Under the pieces are notes generated by a model, which was not told the DNA's origin, searched no databases, and was given only the letters and a program-made list of their open reading frames with translations. A stretch of DNA of 64,000 nucleotides from an uncultured Bacilli bacterium (lineage in GTDB: Bacteria; Bacillota_I; Bacilli_A; RF39; UBA660). A program made the translations under genes and the position numbers. The stretch spans positions 186,001 through 250,000 of the forward strand of contig CASPWD010000001.1 of the NCBI GenBank assembly GCA_949425635.1, given 5' to 3'. Shown piece by piece: positions 34,666 to 41,716 of this stretch. Each line of letters starts with the position of its first letter. The stretch's first letter is position 1.

Positions 34666-34674
34666 TGATATAAT
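34666..34674 (+). promoter_or_regulatory. Extended -10 promoter of ispE
   Basis: TG-A-TATAAT at 34666-34674, a perfect extended -10 with only a weak -35 (CAGACA near 34644). The ispE start is 17 bases downstream. Confidence 0.65.
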
Positions 34675-34690
34675 AAGTTTGGTGATACAT

Positions 34691-35530
34691 ATGAAACAAA
34701 TGAAAGTAAAATGTCCTGCAAAAATAAATGTTTTTTTTAACATAATTGGATTAGATACTAGAAACTATCATCTAGTTCATGGAATAAACCAAAGTATCTC
34801 TTTATATGATGAATTAGATGTAAAAATAACAAACTCTAATTCTATAACACTATCCTGTTCCAACCCATTAATTCCTACAGATGAAAAAAATAGCGTTTAT
34901 AAAGCCGCTAAATTATTTTTAGACTATACCAAAATAAATACTGGTTTAGAAATACACATTGAAAAGAACATTCCTACAGAAGCAGGTTTAGGTGGAGAAA
35001 GCACCGATGCTGCTGGTATAATACTAGCCCTAAATCATTTACTTAAAACAAACTTATCAAAAGAAGAACTAAATACTATCAGCTACAAAACCTCTTGTGA
35101 TGTTCCCTTTTGTGTTGTGGGTGGAACTTGTGAAGTAGAAGGATGTGGAGAAATAGTCAAACAATCCACTATTCCATATAAATATTTCTTAGTTATAACT
35201 CCAAATGTTGGTCATAGTACACAAGCCATGTTTAAATTATTTGATGAACAAACAAAGAGTTATGAGACTTTACCAATCACAATCGGACATAACGACTTTC
35301 ACAAAGTACTTACTAAAGAAATTAAAGATTTAATAACAAAAGTAAAAAATAATACTTCAACTATTGCAGCTATGTTAACAGGCAGTGGTTCATCTGTAAT
35401 TGGAATTTATGAATCAGAAGAGAATTTAAATGAAGCTTACAAAATAATGACCAATATCTTAGATTCTTCCTATAAAATAAACAAAACACACGCTGTATCA
35501 GGAATAGAACTAACCAATACTCAAGATTAA
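34691..35530 (+). CDS. ispE: 4-diphosphocytidyl-2-C-methyl-D-erythritol kinase
   Basis: 279 residues, normal length, GHMP kinase fold. It phosphorylates CDP-ME in the MEP pathway. CPAKINVFFNIIGLDTRNYHLV at the N-terminus, the ATP-binding PTEAGLGGESTDAAG near residue 95 (usually GGGSSDAA) and MLTGSGSSVIGIY near residue 240 identify it. The start is ATG 34691 behind GGTGAT; the TTG at 34679 is only a frame extension. It is head-on to replication while its B. subtilis counterpart is co-directional, so an inversion is likely. Strong terminator at 35516-35547. Confidence 0.94.
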   Translation: MKQMKVKCPAKINVFFNIIGLDTRNYHLVHGINQSISLYDELDVKITNSNSITLSCSNPLIPTDEKNSVYKAAKLFLDYTKINTGLEIHIEKNIPTEAGLGGESTDAAGIILALNHLLKTNLSKEELNTISYKTSCDVPFCVVGGTCEVEGCGEIVKQSTIPYKYFLVITPNVGHSTQAMFKLFDEQTKSYETLPITIGHNDFHKVLTKEIKDLITKVKNNTSTIAAMLTGSGSSVIGIYESEENLNEAYKIMTNILDSSYKINKTHAVSGIELTNTQD

Positions 35531-35547
35531 CTTGAGTATTTTTTTAT
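35516..35547 (+). terminator. Terminator of ispE
   Basis: AATACTCAAG (35516-35525) pairs with CTTGAGTATT (35531-35540), ATTAA loop containing the ispE stop codon, then TTTTT. Strong. Confidence 0.92.
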
Positions 35548-35570
35548 TAAAAAACAAGTATTTCTACTTG
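35544..35570 (-). terminator. Terminator of the 108-residue unknown gene
   Basis: CAAGTA (35555-35560) pairs with TACTTG (35565-35570), TTTC loop, TTTTTTAATAA on the minus strand. Nearly the same hairpin recurs at the end of rsmA. Confidence 0.75.
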
Positions 35571-35571
35571 C

Positions 35572-35898
35572 TTAATCTTCTTTATTAAATTTAAATGGAT
35601 TTCCTTTAAATGGAGAAAATTTACATTTACCACTTAATACAACATCATCAGTACCCTCTTTAACAATAACCATATCGTTACAAAAGTTCTTACTTAATGA
35701 ATCAAAAATAGCAAAAATTCTTACTTCATCATTAGGTATACTAAATGTCTCCTCACGATTATTATTAATTGACCCTAATCTACGACAAGGAATACCCTTT
35801 ATTACTTCATCTTTACTATTTTCATCTTCAATAAAAATGAAAGCACTCATTGCACATCCAACAAACGATTTTTCTCTTTTAATAGTTAAATTTCTCAT
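35572..35898 (-). CDS. Unrecognised 108-residue beta-rich protein
   Basis: No signal peptide or membrane helix. Predicted beta-sandwich-like strands (NLTIKREKSFVGCAMSAFIFIED, then GIPCRRLGSINNNREETFSIP, then FSPFKGNPFKFNKED). Five Cys. The pattern resembles small proteins that cap or modulate peptides in gut Firmicutes, but I cannot name a family. It lies between rsmA and the convergent ispE with its own terminator, and replaces the sspF position seen in B. subtilis. ATG 35898 has a weak AGAGAGTGA site. Confidence 0.6.
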   Translation of the reverse strand: MRNLTIKREKSFVGCAMSAFIFIEDENSKDEVIKGIPCRRLGSINNNREETFSIPNDEVRIFAIFDSLSKNFCNDMVIVKEGTDDVVLSGKCKFSPFKGNPFKFNKED

Positions 35899-35949
35899 AT
35901 AATCAACTTCACTCTCTTTAATAATTTTTATAACTAAATATTAACACAA

Positions 35950-35978
35950 ATAGAAAGAAAAACAAGTATCTCTACTTG
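35950..35978 (-). terminator. Terminator overlapping the rsmA stop
   Basis: CAAGTA (35963-35968) pairs with TACTTG (35973-35978), TCTC loop, then TTTTTCTTTC on the minus strand. It is a near duplicate of the hairpin at 35555-35570. Confidence 0.7.
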
Positions 35979-36769
35979 CTTAATTCATTTGCTATATCTA
36001 CAAAACAACTTAAAGGTATTGATTCAGCACGACAAGTTAAATCTAATCCATAACTTTCTAAAATAGTTAATACTTTCTCCAAATCATATCCCTTTAAATT
36101 ATTTCGAATATTTTTTCTTTTCATTCTAAAAGAATCTTGAATTAATTTAAAGAAAAATTCTTCATTATTAAGTTCATACTTCTTCTCTTTTTTAGATAAC
36201 TTAATTACTGCGCTATCTACATTAGGTGCTGGATCAAAACATTTTCTTCCAACAAAGAATAGCTTTTCTACGTCAAAATAGTAATTCAAAAATACTGTAA
36301 TTGCTCCATAATCTTTACTACCTACTTTAGCACTCAATCTATCAGCAACTTCATTCTGTACCATTAAAACCATAGCTTTAACATCTAAATTACAATTTAT
36401 CATTTTTTCAATTATTGGCGTTGTAATATAATAAGGAAGATTAGCTATAACGTATAAATCATTATACTCAATATCCTTTATTTCTTCTTCAATATCTACT
36501 TTCAAAAAGTCATTATATACAACCTTTGTTTTATCATCAATAAATTGTTTCAAATACTTTTCTACTCTAGTATCAACTTCAAAGCATCTTAAATTAGCAT
36601 GAAATAGTTTTAAAAATTTAGTTAAAGCTCCTTGCCCAGGACCAACCTCAATAATTAAGTCGTCCTCCTTCACGTCGACACTATCTATAATTTTAGCCAA
36701 GACATTTTTATCTTTTAAAAAATTCTGTCCTAAACTATGTTTATGTTTAAATTCACCCAATTTATTCAC
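35972..36769 (-). CDS. rsmA: 16S rRNA (adenine1518/1519-N6)-dimethyltransferase
   Basis: 265 residues, normal KsgA length. It dimethylates two adjacent adenosines in helix 45 during 30S maturation. HSLGQNFLKDKNVL near residue 10, the SAM motif VEVGPGQGALT near 40, the catalytic NLPYYITTPII near 108, and the VDSAVIKLS region near 190 are all present. GTG start at 36769 behind AAAGGTG, with TTG 36760 as an alternative. It follows the 3D-domain gene by 9 bases. The rnmV gene that normally precedes it in B. subtilis is absent. Confidence 0.96.
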   Translation of the reverse strand: MNKLGEFKHKHSLGQNFLKDKNVLAKIIDSVDVKEDDLIIEVGPGQGALTKFLKLFHANLRCFEVDTRVEKYLKQFIDDKTKVVYNDFLKVDIEEEIKDIEYNDLYVIANLPYYITTPIIEKMINCNLDVKAMVLMVQNEVADRLSAKVGSKDYGAITVFLNYYFDVEKLFFVGRKCFDPAPNVDSAVIKLSKKEKKYELNNEEFFFKLIQDSFRMKRKNIRNNLKGYDLEKVLTILESYGLDLTCRAESIPLSCFVDIANELSK

Positions 36770-36778
36770 ACACCTTTA

Positions 36779-37399
36779 TTACCAACCATTTCTTAAAACT
36801 TCATAAGTAATTTTCTTTCTTCCAACTTGCTTTCTAGCAGCGTCTTCTGTTGGCATTAATAAATCTATATTATTTCCAAGTACTCCTCTATCTAAAACTA
36901 TTGCGATTATAGGTTCACTAGAAATCGACTTAGCTTCAAATTTTATAATACTACCACATGTAAGATTCTTAGATGATGCAACAATACGTACATTACCATA
37001 AGTACTATCAGGATAAGTAACAACATTATTTTTGTATACTTTATAAGATGACTTACAAGCAAGTGTACCATTACATAATGGACAATCTGCGGCATAACCA
37101 GTCAAATCACCAGAAAGTTTCTTTAAACTGCTTTGTGTTTTATTATTAGTTTGTGTTTTATTTTCTTCTTTTTTTTCAACTACAACAGGTTGTTGAGGCT
37201 TCTCCTCGACTACTGGAGGTTTCTCTTCCTCTTCCTTTTCTGCCATAGCTATAACACCCAAAGTCATATTTAAATTAAAATCTTCGCCAGTGTCCAATAC
37301 TTTATCACTTATATTAGATGTTAACAATAATACCAACATAAGTACCAAAGATACTTTAATCAACTTTAACCCCATCTTTATCCAGTTCCATTTATTCAT
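36779..37399 (-). CDS. Membrane-anchored 3D-domain protein (YabE-like, truncated)
   Basis: 206 residues. One N-terminal membrane helix (~10-28), a low-complexity Pro/Glu/Lys/Gln linker (EEEEKPPVVEEKPQQPVVVEKK), and a C-terminal 3D domain (~105-206) with TGYAADCPLCNGTLACKSS and VLDRGVLGNNIDLLMPTEDAARKQVG. The 3D domain is named for three conserved Asp of a lytic-transglycosylase-like site; here the A-D-T/G position reads LDRG. B. subtilis YabE also has DUF348 and G5 domains, missing here. Position before rsmA supports the relation. Likely cell-wall active. ATG 37399 behind AGAGGTG; the upstream GTG is in the ribosome-binding site. Confidence 0.85.
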   Translation of the reverse strand: MNKWNWIKMGLKLIKVSLVLMLVLLLTSNISDKVLDTGEDFNLNMTLGVIAMAEKEEEEKPPVVEEKPQQPVVVEKKEENKTQTNNKTQSSLKKLSGDLTGYAADCPLCNGTLACKSSYKVYKNNVVTYPDSTYGNVRIVASSKNLTCGSIIKFEAKSISSEPIIAIVLDRGVLGNNIDLLMPTEDAARKQVGRKKITYEVLRNGW

Positions 37400-37444
37400 A
37401 AATTTCACCTCTAAAAGATAAAATTTATCTTAACATGTTCCTAA

Positions 37445-38194
37445 CTAAATGTCAAAAAGCCTTTTAACATTGTTATTAGTTACCAAGGATAATTCTTCCA
37501 TTGATATCCCCTTAATATCACAAATAAACTTCGCTATATCTTCTACATGAGTAGAATCATTCTTCTGTCCTCTATATGGTACTGGTGTTAAATAAGGAGA
37601 ATCTGTTTCAAGTACAATATTACTTAAATCAATCTTTTCTATAACATCTTTCAAATTACAATTCTTAAATGTTATAACCCCATTAATACCAAGTAAAAAT
37701 CCCATCTTAATATAAATACACGCTGTTTCATAACTTCCGCTAAAGCTATGAATTACACCTCTTACATTATATTTCTTAAGTATCTCAATTGTATCCATTG
37801 TAGCTTCTCTACTGTGGATAATCACTGGTTTATCAACTTCTAAAGCTAACTTTAATTGACTCTCAAATAACTCAATCTGCTTATCTCGAGTTTCTTTCGT
37901 CCAATAATAATCAAGACCAATCTCCCCGATTGCTACAATCTTATCGTCATGAATGTGTTCTCTTACAAACTCCAAGTCTTCTTCTTTATAAGTATCTGCA
38001 CTTTCAGGATGTATACCTAAAGCCCCATACATCATAGAATATTTTAGAGCACTCTCAAGTACTTCTATATTTGATTTATCATCACAGCCATTGTTGATAA
38101 CTCTGCTAATTTTACTATTATTAATTTTATTGATTATTTCATCTAAATCCTCATAATACTCTTTATATAAATGACAATGTGTATCTGTAAACAT
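37445..38194 (-). CDS. tatD: TatD family metal-dependent deoxyribonuclease
   Basis: 249 residues from ATG 38194 (AGGAGGTG site); the TTG at 38200 is a frame extension. TIM-barrel hydrolase with metal ligands in FTDTHCHLY (the HxH pair), IGEIGLDYYW near residue 93, VIIHSREA near 128, GVIHSFSG near 155, and VLETDSPYLTP near 202. TatD proteins are 3'-5' exonucleases in DNA repair. B. subtilis YabD occupies the same place between metS and yabE. An extended -10 (TGATATAAT, 38212-38220) lies very close upstream. Confidence 0.95.
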   Translation of the reverse strand: MFTDTHCHLYKEYYEDLDEIINKINNSKISRVINNGCDDKSNIEVLESALKYSMMYGALGIHPESADTYKEEDLEFVREHIHDDKIVAIGEIGLDYYWTKETRDKQIELFESQLKLALEVDKPVIIHSREATMDTIEILKKYNVRGVIHSFSGSYETACIYIKMGFLLGINGVITFKNCNLKDVIEKIDLSNIVLETDSPYLTPVPYRGQKNDSTHVEDIAKFICDIKGISMEELSLVTNNNVKRLFDI

Positions 38195-38301
38195 AACCAA
38201 TCACCTCCTAAATTATATCAAAATCTGCTTAATCATTAAATATTATATTTTCCATTTTTACATCATTAAATAAAGTCAAAAAAAGATTTTAAACCAAATA
38301 A

Positions 38302-38347
38302 AAATAGCAAAATAAAACTTGTTAAAAAAGTTATCATTTTGCTATTT
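38302..38347 (-). terminator. Large hairpin between tatD and the toxin-like ORF
   Basis: AAATAGCAAAAT (38302-38313) and ATTTTGCTATTT (38336-38347) form a perfect 12-bp stem, with a second inner stem AACTT/AAGTT (38316-38320 and 38328-38332). On the minus strand TTTATTTGG follows, so it can end leftward transcripts. It also bounds the toxin-like locus. Confidence 0.6.
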
Positions 38348-38379
38348 ATAAGACACAAAATAATGTTATTTTACTTCTC

Positions 38380-38599
38380 GATACATTTGAAACAAATGAC
38401 TTCCTCGTTCAGGGGGGGTAGGTAAAACTAAAATTAGAACAGGAGGTGTTTATATGAAAACTAGAGAAGCAATTCACTATCTTTTTATGTTTATACTTCT
38501 GGGTATAATAATTCTTTTAATACTAGTGTAGAAAAAGAAAAGTTCTGATTTAATCAGAACAAACCCGAGGAAATCATCTGACAACCTTTCAAATGTATC
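38380..38599. repeat. Two-part inverted repeat flanking the toxin-like ORF
   Basis: GATACATTTGAAA (38380-38392) is the exact reverse complement of TTTCAAATGTATC (38587-38599). ATGACTTCCTCG (38396-38407) is the reverse complement of CGAGGAAATCAT (38566-38577) with one mismatch. The arms enclose a seven-G tract (38412-38418), the ribosome-binding site and the 25-codon ORF, so the 5' and 3' ends of that mRNA can pair. Confidence 0.85.
38454..38531 (+). CDS. 25-residue hydrophobic peptide, candidate type I toxin
   Basis: ORF MKTREAIHYLFMFILLGIIILLILV from ATG 38454, behind a perfect AGGAGGTG ribosome-binding site (38441-38448). One membrane helix covers most of the peptide. The opening T-x-E-A-hydrophobic pattern resembles the TxpA/BsrG and putative holin-like toxins of Firmicutes type I toxin-antitoxin systems (my recollection of the family, not a search). 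It is isolated, in the reverse orientation to its neighbours, flanked by paired inverted repeats, and overlapped downstream by an apparent opposing RNA. A small regulatory membrane peptide is the alternative. Confidence 0.65.
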   Translation: MKTREAIHYLFMFILLGIIILLILV

Positions 38600-38626
38600 A
38601 CTTTTTTTGTGATTTAATATTTCCTA
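38531..38626 (-). ncRNA. Candidate antisense RNA (antitoxin) to the 3' end of the toxin-like mRNA
   Basis: A promoter on the minus strand (38633-38661) would start transcription near 38626. About 90 nt later, an intrinsic terminator consists of GTTCTGA (38542-38548) pairing with TCAGAAC (38554-38560), followed by TTTTCTTTTT on the minus strand. The RNA would be fully complementary to the 3' untranslated region of the toxin-like transcript and would also carry a near copy of its 5' leader. Size and arrangement match known type I antitoxins. Inferred from sequence only. Confidence 0.55.
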
Positions 38627-38632
38627 TATATA

Positions 38633-38661
38633 ATTATACTCAAATAATATATTAAATTCAA
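38633..38661 (-). promoter_or_regulatory. Promoter of the candidate antisense RNA
   Basis: Perfect -10 TATAAT (38633-38638), 17-base spacer, -35 TTGAAT (38656-38661) on the minus strand. The region is AT-rich. Confidence 0.6.
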
Positions 38662-38705
38662 TATATTATTTTTTATTTCCCAAACTACAATAAAATTATT
38701 TCCCA

Positions 38706-38735
38706 AGTAAAAAAGATTAGACCTAAAATCTAACC
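38706..38735 (-). terminator. Terminator of metG
   Basis: AGATTAGA and TCTAACCT (about 38713-38732) pair around a short loop with one wobble, and TTTTTTACTT follows on the minus strand. It overlaps the metG stop. Confidence 0.75.
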
Positions 38736-40271
38736 TTTAATATCAATTCTATCAAATAAATGAACAGGTTCAGCTAAAGTATTTCCCACTTCTAAGCCAC
38801 CAAATTCTTCAGTGCTAGCAAGTGTTCTAACTTCAGTATTTAGTTGTTTAAATATTCTTTCTGCTGTATCAGTTAAGAATGGCTCTAAATAAATACTGCA
38901 TATTCTAATACTTTCAAGTAAGTTATATAAAACTGTACCAAGTCTTTCACGCTTTGTTTCATCCTTAGCTAAACTCCAAGGCATTGTATCGTCAATATAC
39001 TTATTGCACTTTCTAAGTACATCAAAGATTTCTTGTAATGCTTCTCCTACTTTCAATTCATCCATTTTAGCCGTAACTTTATTTCCCAAACTTAACACAC
39101 TGTCTATTAAATCTGTATCTACTTGTTCATAAGTATTATGTTCTTGAATAACACCATCAAAGTATTTATAATTCATACTTACAGTTCTATTCACCAAATT
39201 ACCTAATATATTAACTAAATCTCCATTGATTCTTTCAATCAACAATTCACGAGTAAATACTCCATCTGATGCAAAAGGAATTTCATGTAAGAAGTAATAT
39301 CTTACAGCATCTACACCAAATTCATTAACTAAGTCATCAGCATAAACAACGTTACCTTTTGACTTACTCATCTTACCATCAGCCATAATTAACCAAGGAT
39401 GTCCAAATACTTGTTTAGGTAATGGTAAATCCAAACTCATTAAGAAGCAAGGCCAATAAATAGTATGGAATCTTATAATATCTTTTCCAATTAAATGCAA
39501 ATCAGCTGGCCATCTATATTTAAATTCTTCAGTTGTTTCATCAAAATCAAATCCAATATTAGTAATATAGTTAGTTAAAGCATCCAACCATACATAAACT
39601 ACATGCTTTGGATCAAAATCTACTGGAATTCCCCAACTAAATGATGTTCTAGATACACATAAATCTTGTAAACCAGGTTTAATAAAATTATTAATCATTT
39701 CATTCTTTCTAGCTGCTGGCTGAATAAATTCAGGATGAGATTCAATATATTCCTCTAATTGATCTTGATATTTAGATAATTTAAAGAAATAAGCTTCCTC
39801 ACACTTAGGTTGAACTTCTCTACCACAATCAGGACATTTTCCATCAACTAATTGACTTTCAGTCCAGAAAGATTCACATGGAGTACAATATAATCCTTTA
39901 TACTCACTCTTATAGATATCTCCCTTATCATACATATATTTAAATATATGTTGTACTACTTTTTCATGTTTTGGATCTGTAGTTCTAACAAAATTATCAT
40001 AACTCGTATTCATTACATCCCAAATATCTTTAATAACTGCTGCTTTTTCATCAACAAATTGTTGAGGAGTTTGACCAGCCTCTTTAGCTTTAATTTCTAT
40101 CTTCTCACCATGTTCATCTGTTCCAGTTTGAAAATATACATCATATCCTTGTAATCTTTTAAATCTCGCAATTGCGTCAGCTAATACAATCTCATAAGTA
40201 TTTCCAATATGAGGTTTACCTGAAGTATAAGCTATCGCTGTACTTATATAATATTTTTCTTTATTTTCCAT
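38730..40271 (-). CDS. metG: Methionyl-tRNA synthetase
   Basis: 513 residues, class I synthetase. TAIAYTSGKPHIGNTYE near residue 8 holds the HIGN signature, and MADGKMSKSKGN near residue 295 the KMSKS loop. A Cys knuckle (YCTPCESF ... GKCPDCGR, near 127-150) binds zinc. It lacks the C-terminal EMAP-like tRNA-binding domain found in the ~660-residue B. subtilis enzyme. It is downstream of dut and behind a T-box leader with an ATG specifier, so it is expected to be induced by uncharged tRNA-Met. AGGAGG ribosome-binding site. Confidence 0.97.
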   Translation of the reverse strand: MENKEKYYISTAIAYTSGKPHIGNTYEIVLADAIARFKRLQGYDVYFQTGTDEHGEKIEIKAKEAGQTPQQFVDEKAAVIKDIWDVMNTSYDNFVRTTDPKHEKVVQHIFKYMYDKGDIYKSEYKGLYCTPCESFWTESQLVDGKCPDCGREVQPKCEEAYFFKLSKYQDQLEEYIESHPEFIQPAARKNEMINNFIKPGLQDLCVSRTSFSWGIPVDFDPKHVVYVWLDALTNYITNIGFDFDETTEEFKYRWPADLHLIGKDIIRFHTIYWPCFLMSLDLPLPKQVFGHPWLIMADGKMSKSKGNVVYADDLVNEFGVDAVRYYFLHEIPFASDGVFTRELLIERINGDLVNILGNLVNRTVSMNYKYFDGVIQEHNTYEQVDTDLIDSVLSLGNKVTAKMDELKVGEALQEIFDVLRKCNKYIDDTMPWSLAKDETKRERLGTVLYNLLESIRICSIYLEPFLTDTAERIFKQLNTEVRTLASTEEFGGLEVGNTLAEPVHLFDRIDIKG

Positions 40272-40282
40272 ATTCTTTCCTC

Positions 40283-40756
40283 CTAATTTGTACTGCCTAA
40301 TCCGCCAGTTCTTTTATTTTTTATTTCTTCTTCGTCATCTACAGTTAAGAAAGTTGTGAAAATTCCTTGTGCAATTCTATCTCCAACTTTAACAACATAG
40401 TCTTCTGTTCCATGATTCTGCAATCTCAACCAAGCATGACCTTCATTTGTCTCATTATTATAGTAATCTCTTTCGAATACACCTATCTGATTGCACATCC
40501 GAACATTCCACTTAAATCCCATACTTGAACGAACTACAAGTAAGAACATCTCACCTTCATTCATTGTCACCTTAATACCAGTAGGAATCTTCATATCTTC
40601 ACCAGGATGTAACACAAAATCTATTGGACTTCTAAAATCATAACCAGCACTGTACTTAGTTTCTCTTCTAGGCAACTCATGATTTTCATAAACTGCTTGA
40701 TCATTACCAATATCTTTCTGCCATTGTTCCCAGCTAATCTTTTCAAACTTTCTCAT
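40283..40756 (-). CDS. dut: dUTP diphosphatase (trimeric type)
   Basis: 157 residues. It converts dUTP to dUMP and pyrophosphate, preventing uracil in DNA. The five motifs are present: SAGYDFRSP, VRSSMGFKWNV, GVFERDYYNNETNEGH (usually GVID-x-DYRGE; here with an extended loop), VGDRIAQGIF, and RTGGLGSTN. The uncommon third motif and N-terminal WEQWQKD extension are deviations worth noting. It is the first gene after the T-box, placing dUTPase under methionine tRNA control along with metG. GAGGAGG ribosome-binding site. Confidence 0.9.
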   Translation of the reverse strand: MRKFEKISWEQWQKDIGNDQAVYENHELPRRETKYSAGYDFRSPIDFVLHPGEDMKIPTGIKVTMNEGEMFLLVVRSSMGFKWNVRMCNQIGVFERDYYNNETNEGHAWLRLQNHGTEDYVVKVGDRIAQGIFTTFLTVDDEEEIKNKRTGGLGSTN

Positions 40757-40780
40757 GCTACTACCTCCTCTTTATCAAAT

Positions 40781-40985
40781 AAAAAAATCCATAATCTAAG
40801 GACGAGTAAACACCCGCGGTACCACCTTAGTTTATGAATTTATCATACACTTTATTCTTAACGCGAAATAAACGTTTCAGCTCCAGAGCCATGTTTCCAG
40901 TATTTCATCGAATTCTTTTCACCAACCAGAATCTCTCTAAACAACTACTATAAAGGTACTCTTTCCTTCATTGCTGAATAAATCT
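40781..40985 (-). promoter_or_regulatory. T-box riboswitch, methionine type
   Basis: The T-box core AAGGTGGTACCGCGG is at 40814-40828. The terminator arms are CATAAACTAAGG (from 40825-40836) and CCTTAGATTATG (from 40790-40801), pairing with one A-A mismatch and followed by TTTTTTT (40781-40787). Stem I has an AGAGA motif and an apparent ATG specifier at 40890-40892 (GGAAACATGGC context). Uncharged tRNA-Met would stabilise the antiterminator and turn on dut-metG. Reading of the specifier is by context, not folding. Confidence 0.92.
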
Positions 40986-40991
40986 AAACCT

Positions 40992-41020
40992 AATTTAACA
41001 CAAAAGAATATCTTTATCAA
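40992..41020 (-). promoter_or_regulatory. Promoter of the T-box leader
   Basis: -35 TTGATA (41015-41020), 17-base spacer, -10 TAAATT (40992-40997) on the minus strand, overlapping the end of spoVT. Confidence 0.7.
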
Positions 41021-41520
41021 GAAATATTTAACTCAAGCATTATTATTTTTGACAACAATGTACATAACTCAAATCCTTTTTCATTAATATCACCAAATAC
41101 TATAACACTACCAATAACTCCTTCATTCGTAACTATCGGTAACATATTATAGATTCCATTGACTTTATTCTCCCCAAAAACAAACTCGTTACTTTGCGAC
41201 TTTATACTATTTCCATTACGAACTAATAGCTTAATATCATTACCTAACTTACTACCTATATTAACTAAATTAGAATATAAAACACATTCCCTATTAACGA
41301 GTATAACCTTAGTATCTAAAGTTTCTATAAAACTCTTAACTATCTCTATGATCGTCATATTATTATCTAAAGAACTATATTTAGTTAACATAATATCTTT
41401 ATCATTACACGTAATACTTAAGACATCTCCAGTATTTATCTGTAACTTACGTCTTATATCCATCGGAATAACAATTCTACCTAAATTATCTATATTTTTA
41501 ATAAAATTAATATCTTTCAT
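41017..41520 (-). CDS. spoVT: Stage V sporulation regulator SpoVT (AbrB/GAF)
   Basis: 167 residues. Residues 1-50 are an AbrB-type swapped-hairpin DNA-binding domain (NLGRIVIPMDIRRKLQINTGD). Residues ~55-165 are a GAF-like domain, as in B. subtilis SpoVT, which tunes sigma-G-dependent forespore genes. The closing GVIGSVIVFGDINEKGFELCTLLSKI is typical. It is near mfd and pth, as in B. subtilis (mfd-spoVT), with the CheD-like gene between. GGAGAA ribosome-binding site. I looked for a sigma-G-type promoter and found none convincing. Confidence 0.9.
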   Translation of the reverse strand: MKDINFIKNIDNLGRIVIPMDIRRKLQINTGDVLSITCNDKDIMLTKYSSLDNNMTIIEIVKSFIETLDTKVILVNRECVLYSNLVNIGSKLGNDIKLLVRNGNSIKSQSNEFVFGENKVNGIYNMLPIVTNEGVIGSVIVFGDINEKGFELCTLLSKIIMLELNIS

Positions 41521-41680
41521 AAATAAAATTCTCCATTCAGTATATAGTGTTTACTAAAAATAAAGATTTATGTATTAAAACATAGAAAAAACACCACTAT
41601 TAGAAGCAATAGGTAAATTTGCAGACCTCTAGAAATAGATATTAGACAATTATTAGATTGCAAAACAAGTATAAAAGAAA
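41521..41680. other. spoVT upstream gap, nothing firm
   Basis: No gene, RNA or clear promoter is visible here. A short coding-like stretch on the plus strand near 41601-41632 (LEAIGKFADL in one frame) is followed by stops and could be a remnant of a lost gene or chance. Confidence 0.4.
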
Positions 41681-41716
41681 AAAAAGCATAGACTCAATCA
41701 ATATCTATGCTTTTTT
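41681..41716 (-). terminator. Strong terminator between spoVT region and CheD-like gene
   Basis: Perfect 12-bp stem AAAAAGCATAGA (41681-41692) with TCTATGCTTTTT (41704-41715), 11-base loop, A/T runs on both sides. It overlaps the stop of the CheD-like gene and can work in both directions. Confidence 0.9.

Noticed and set aside
38660-38706. ATTTCCCAA half-sites as Noc sites
   Set aside because: Only half of the palindrome matches. The same 9-mers occur at several coding positions and are compatible with chance in this composition.
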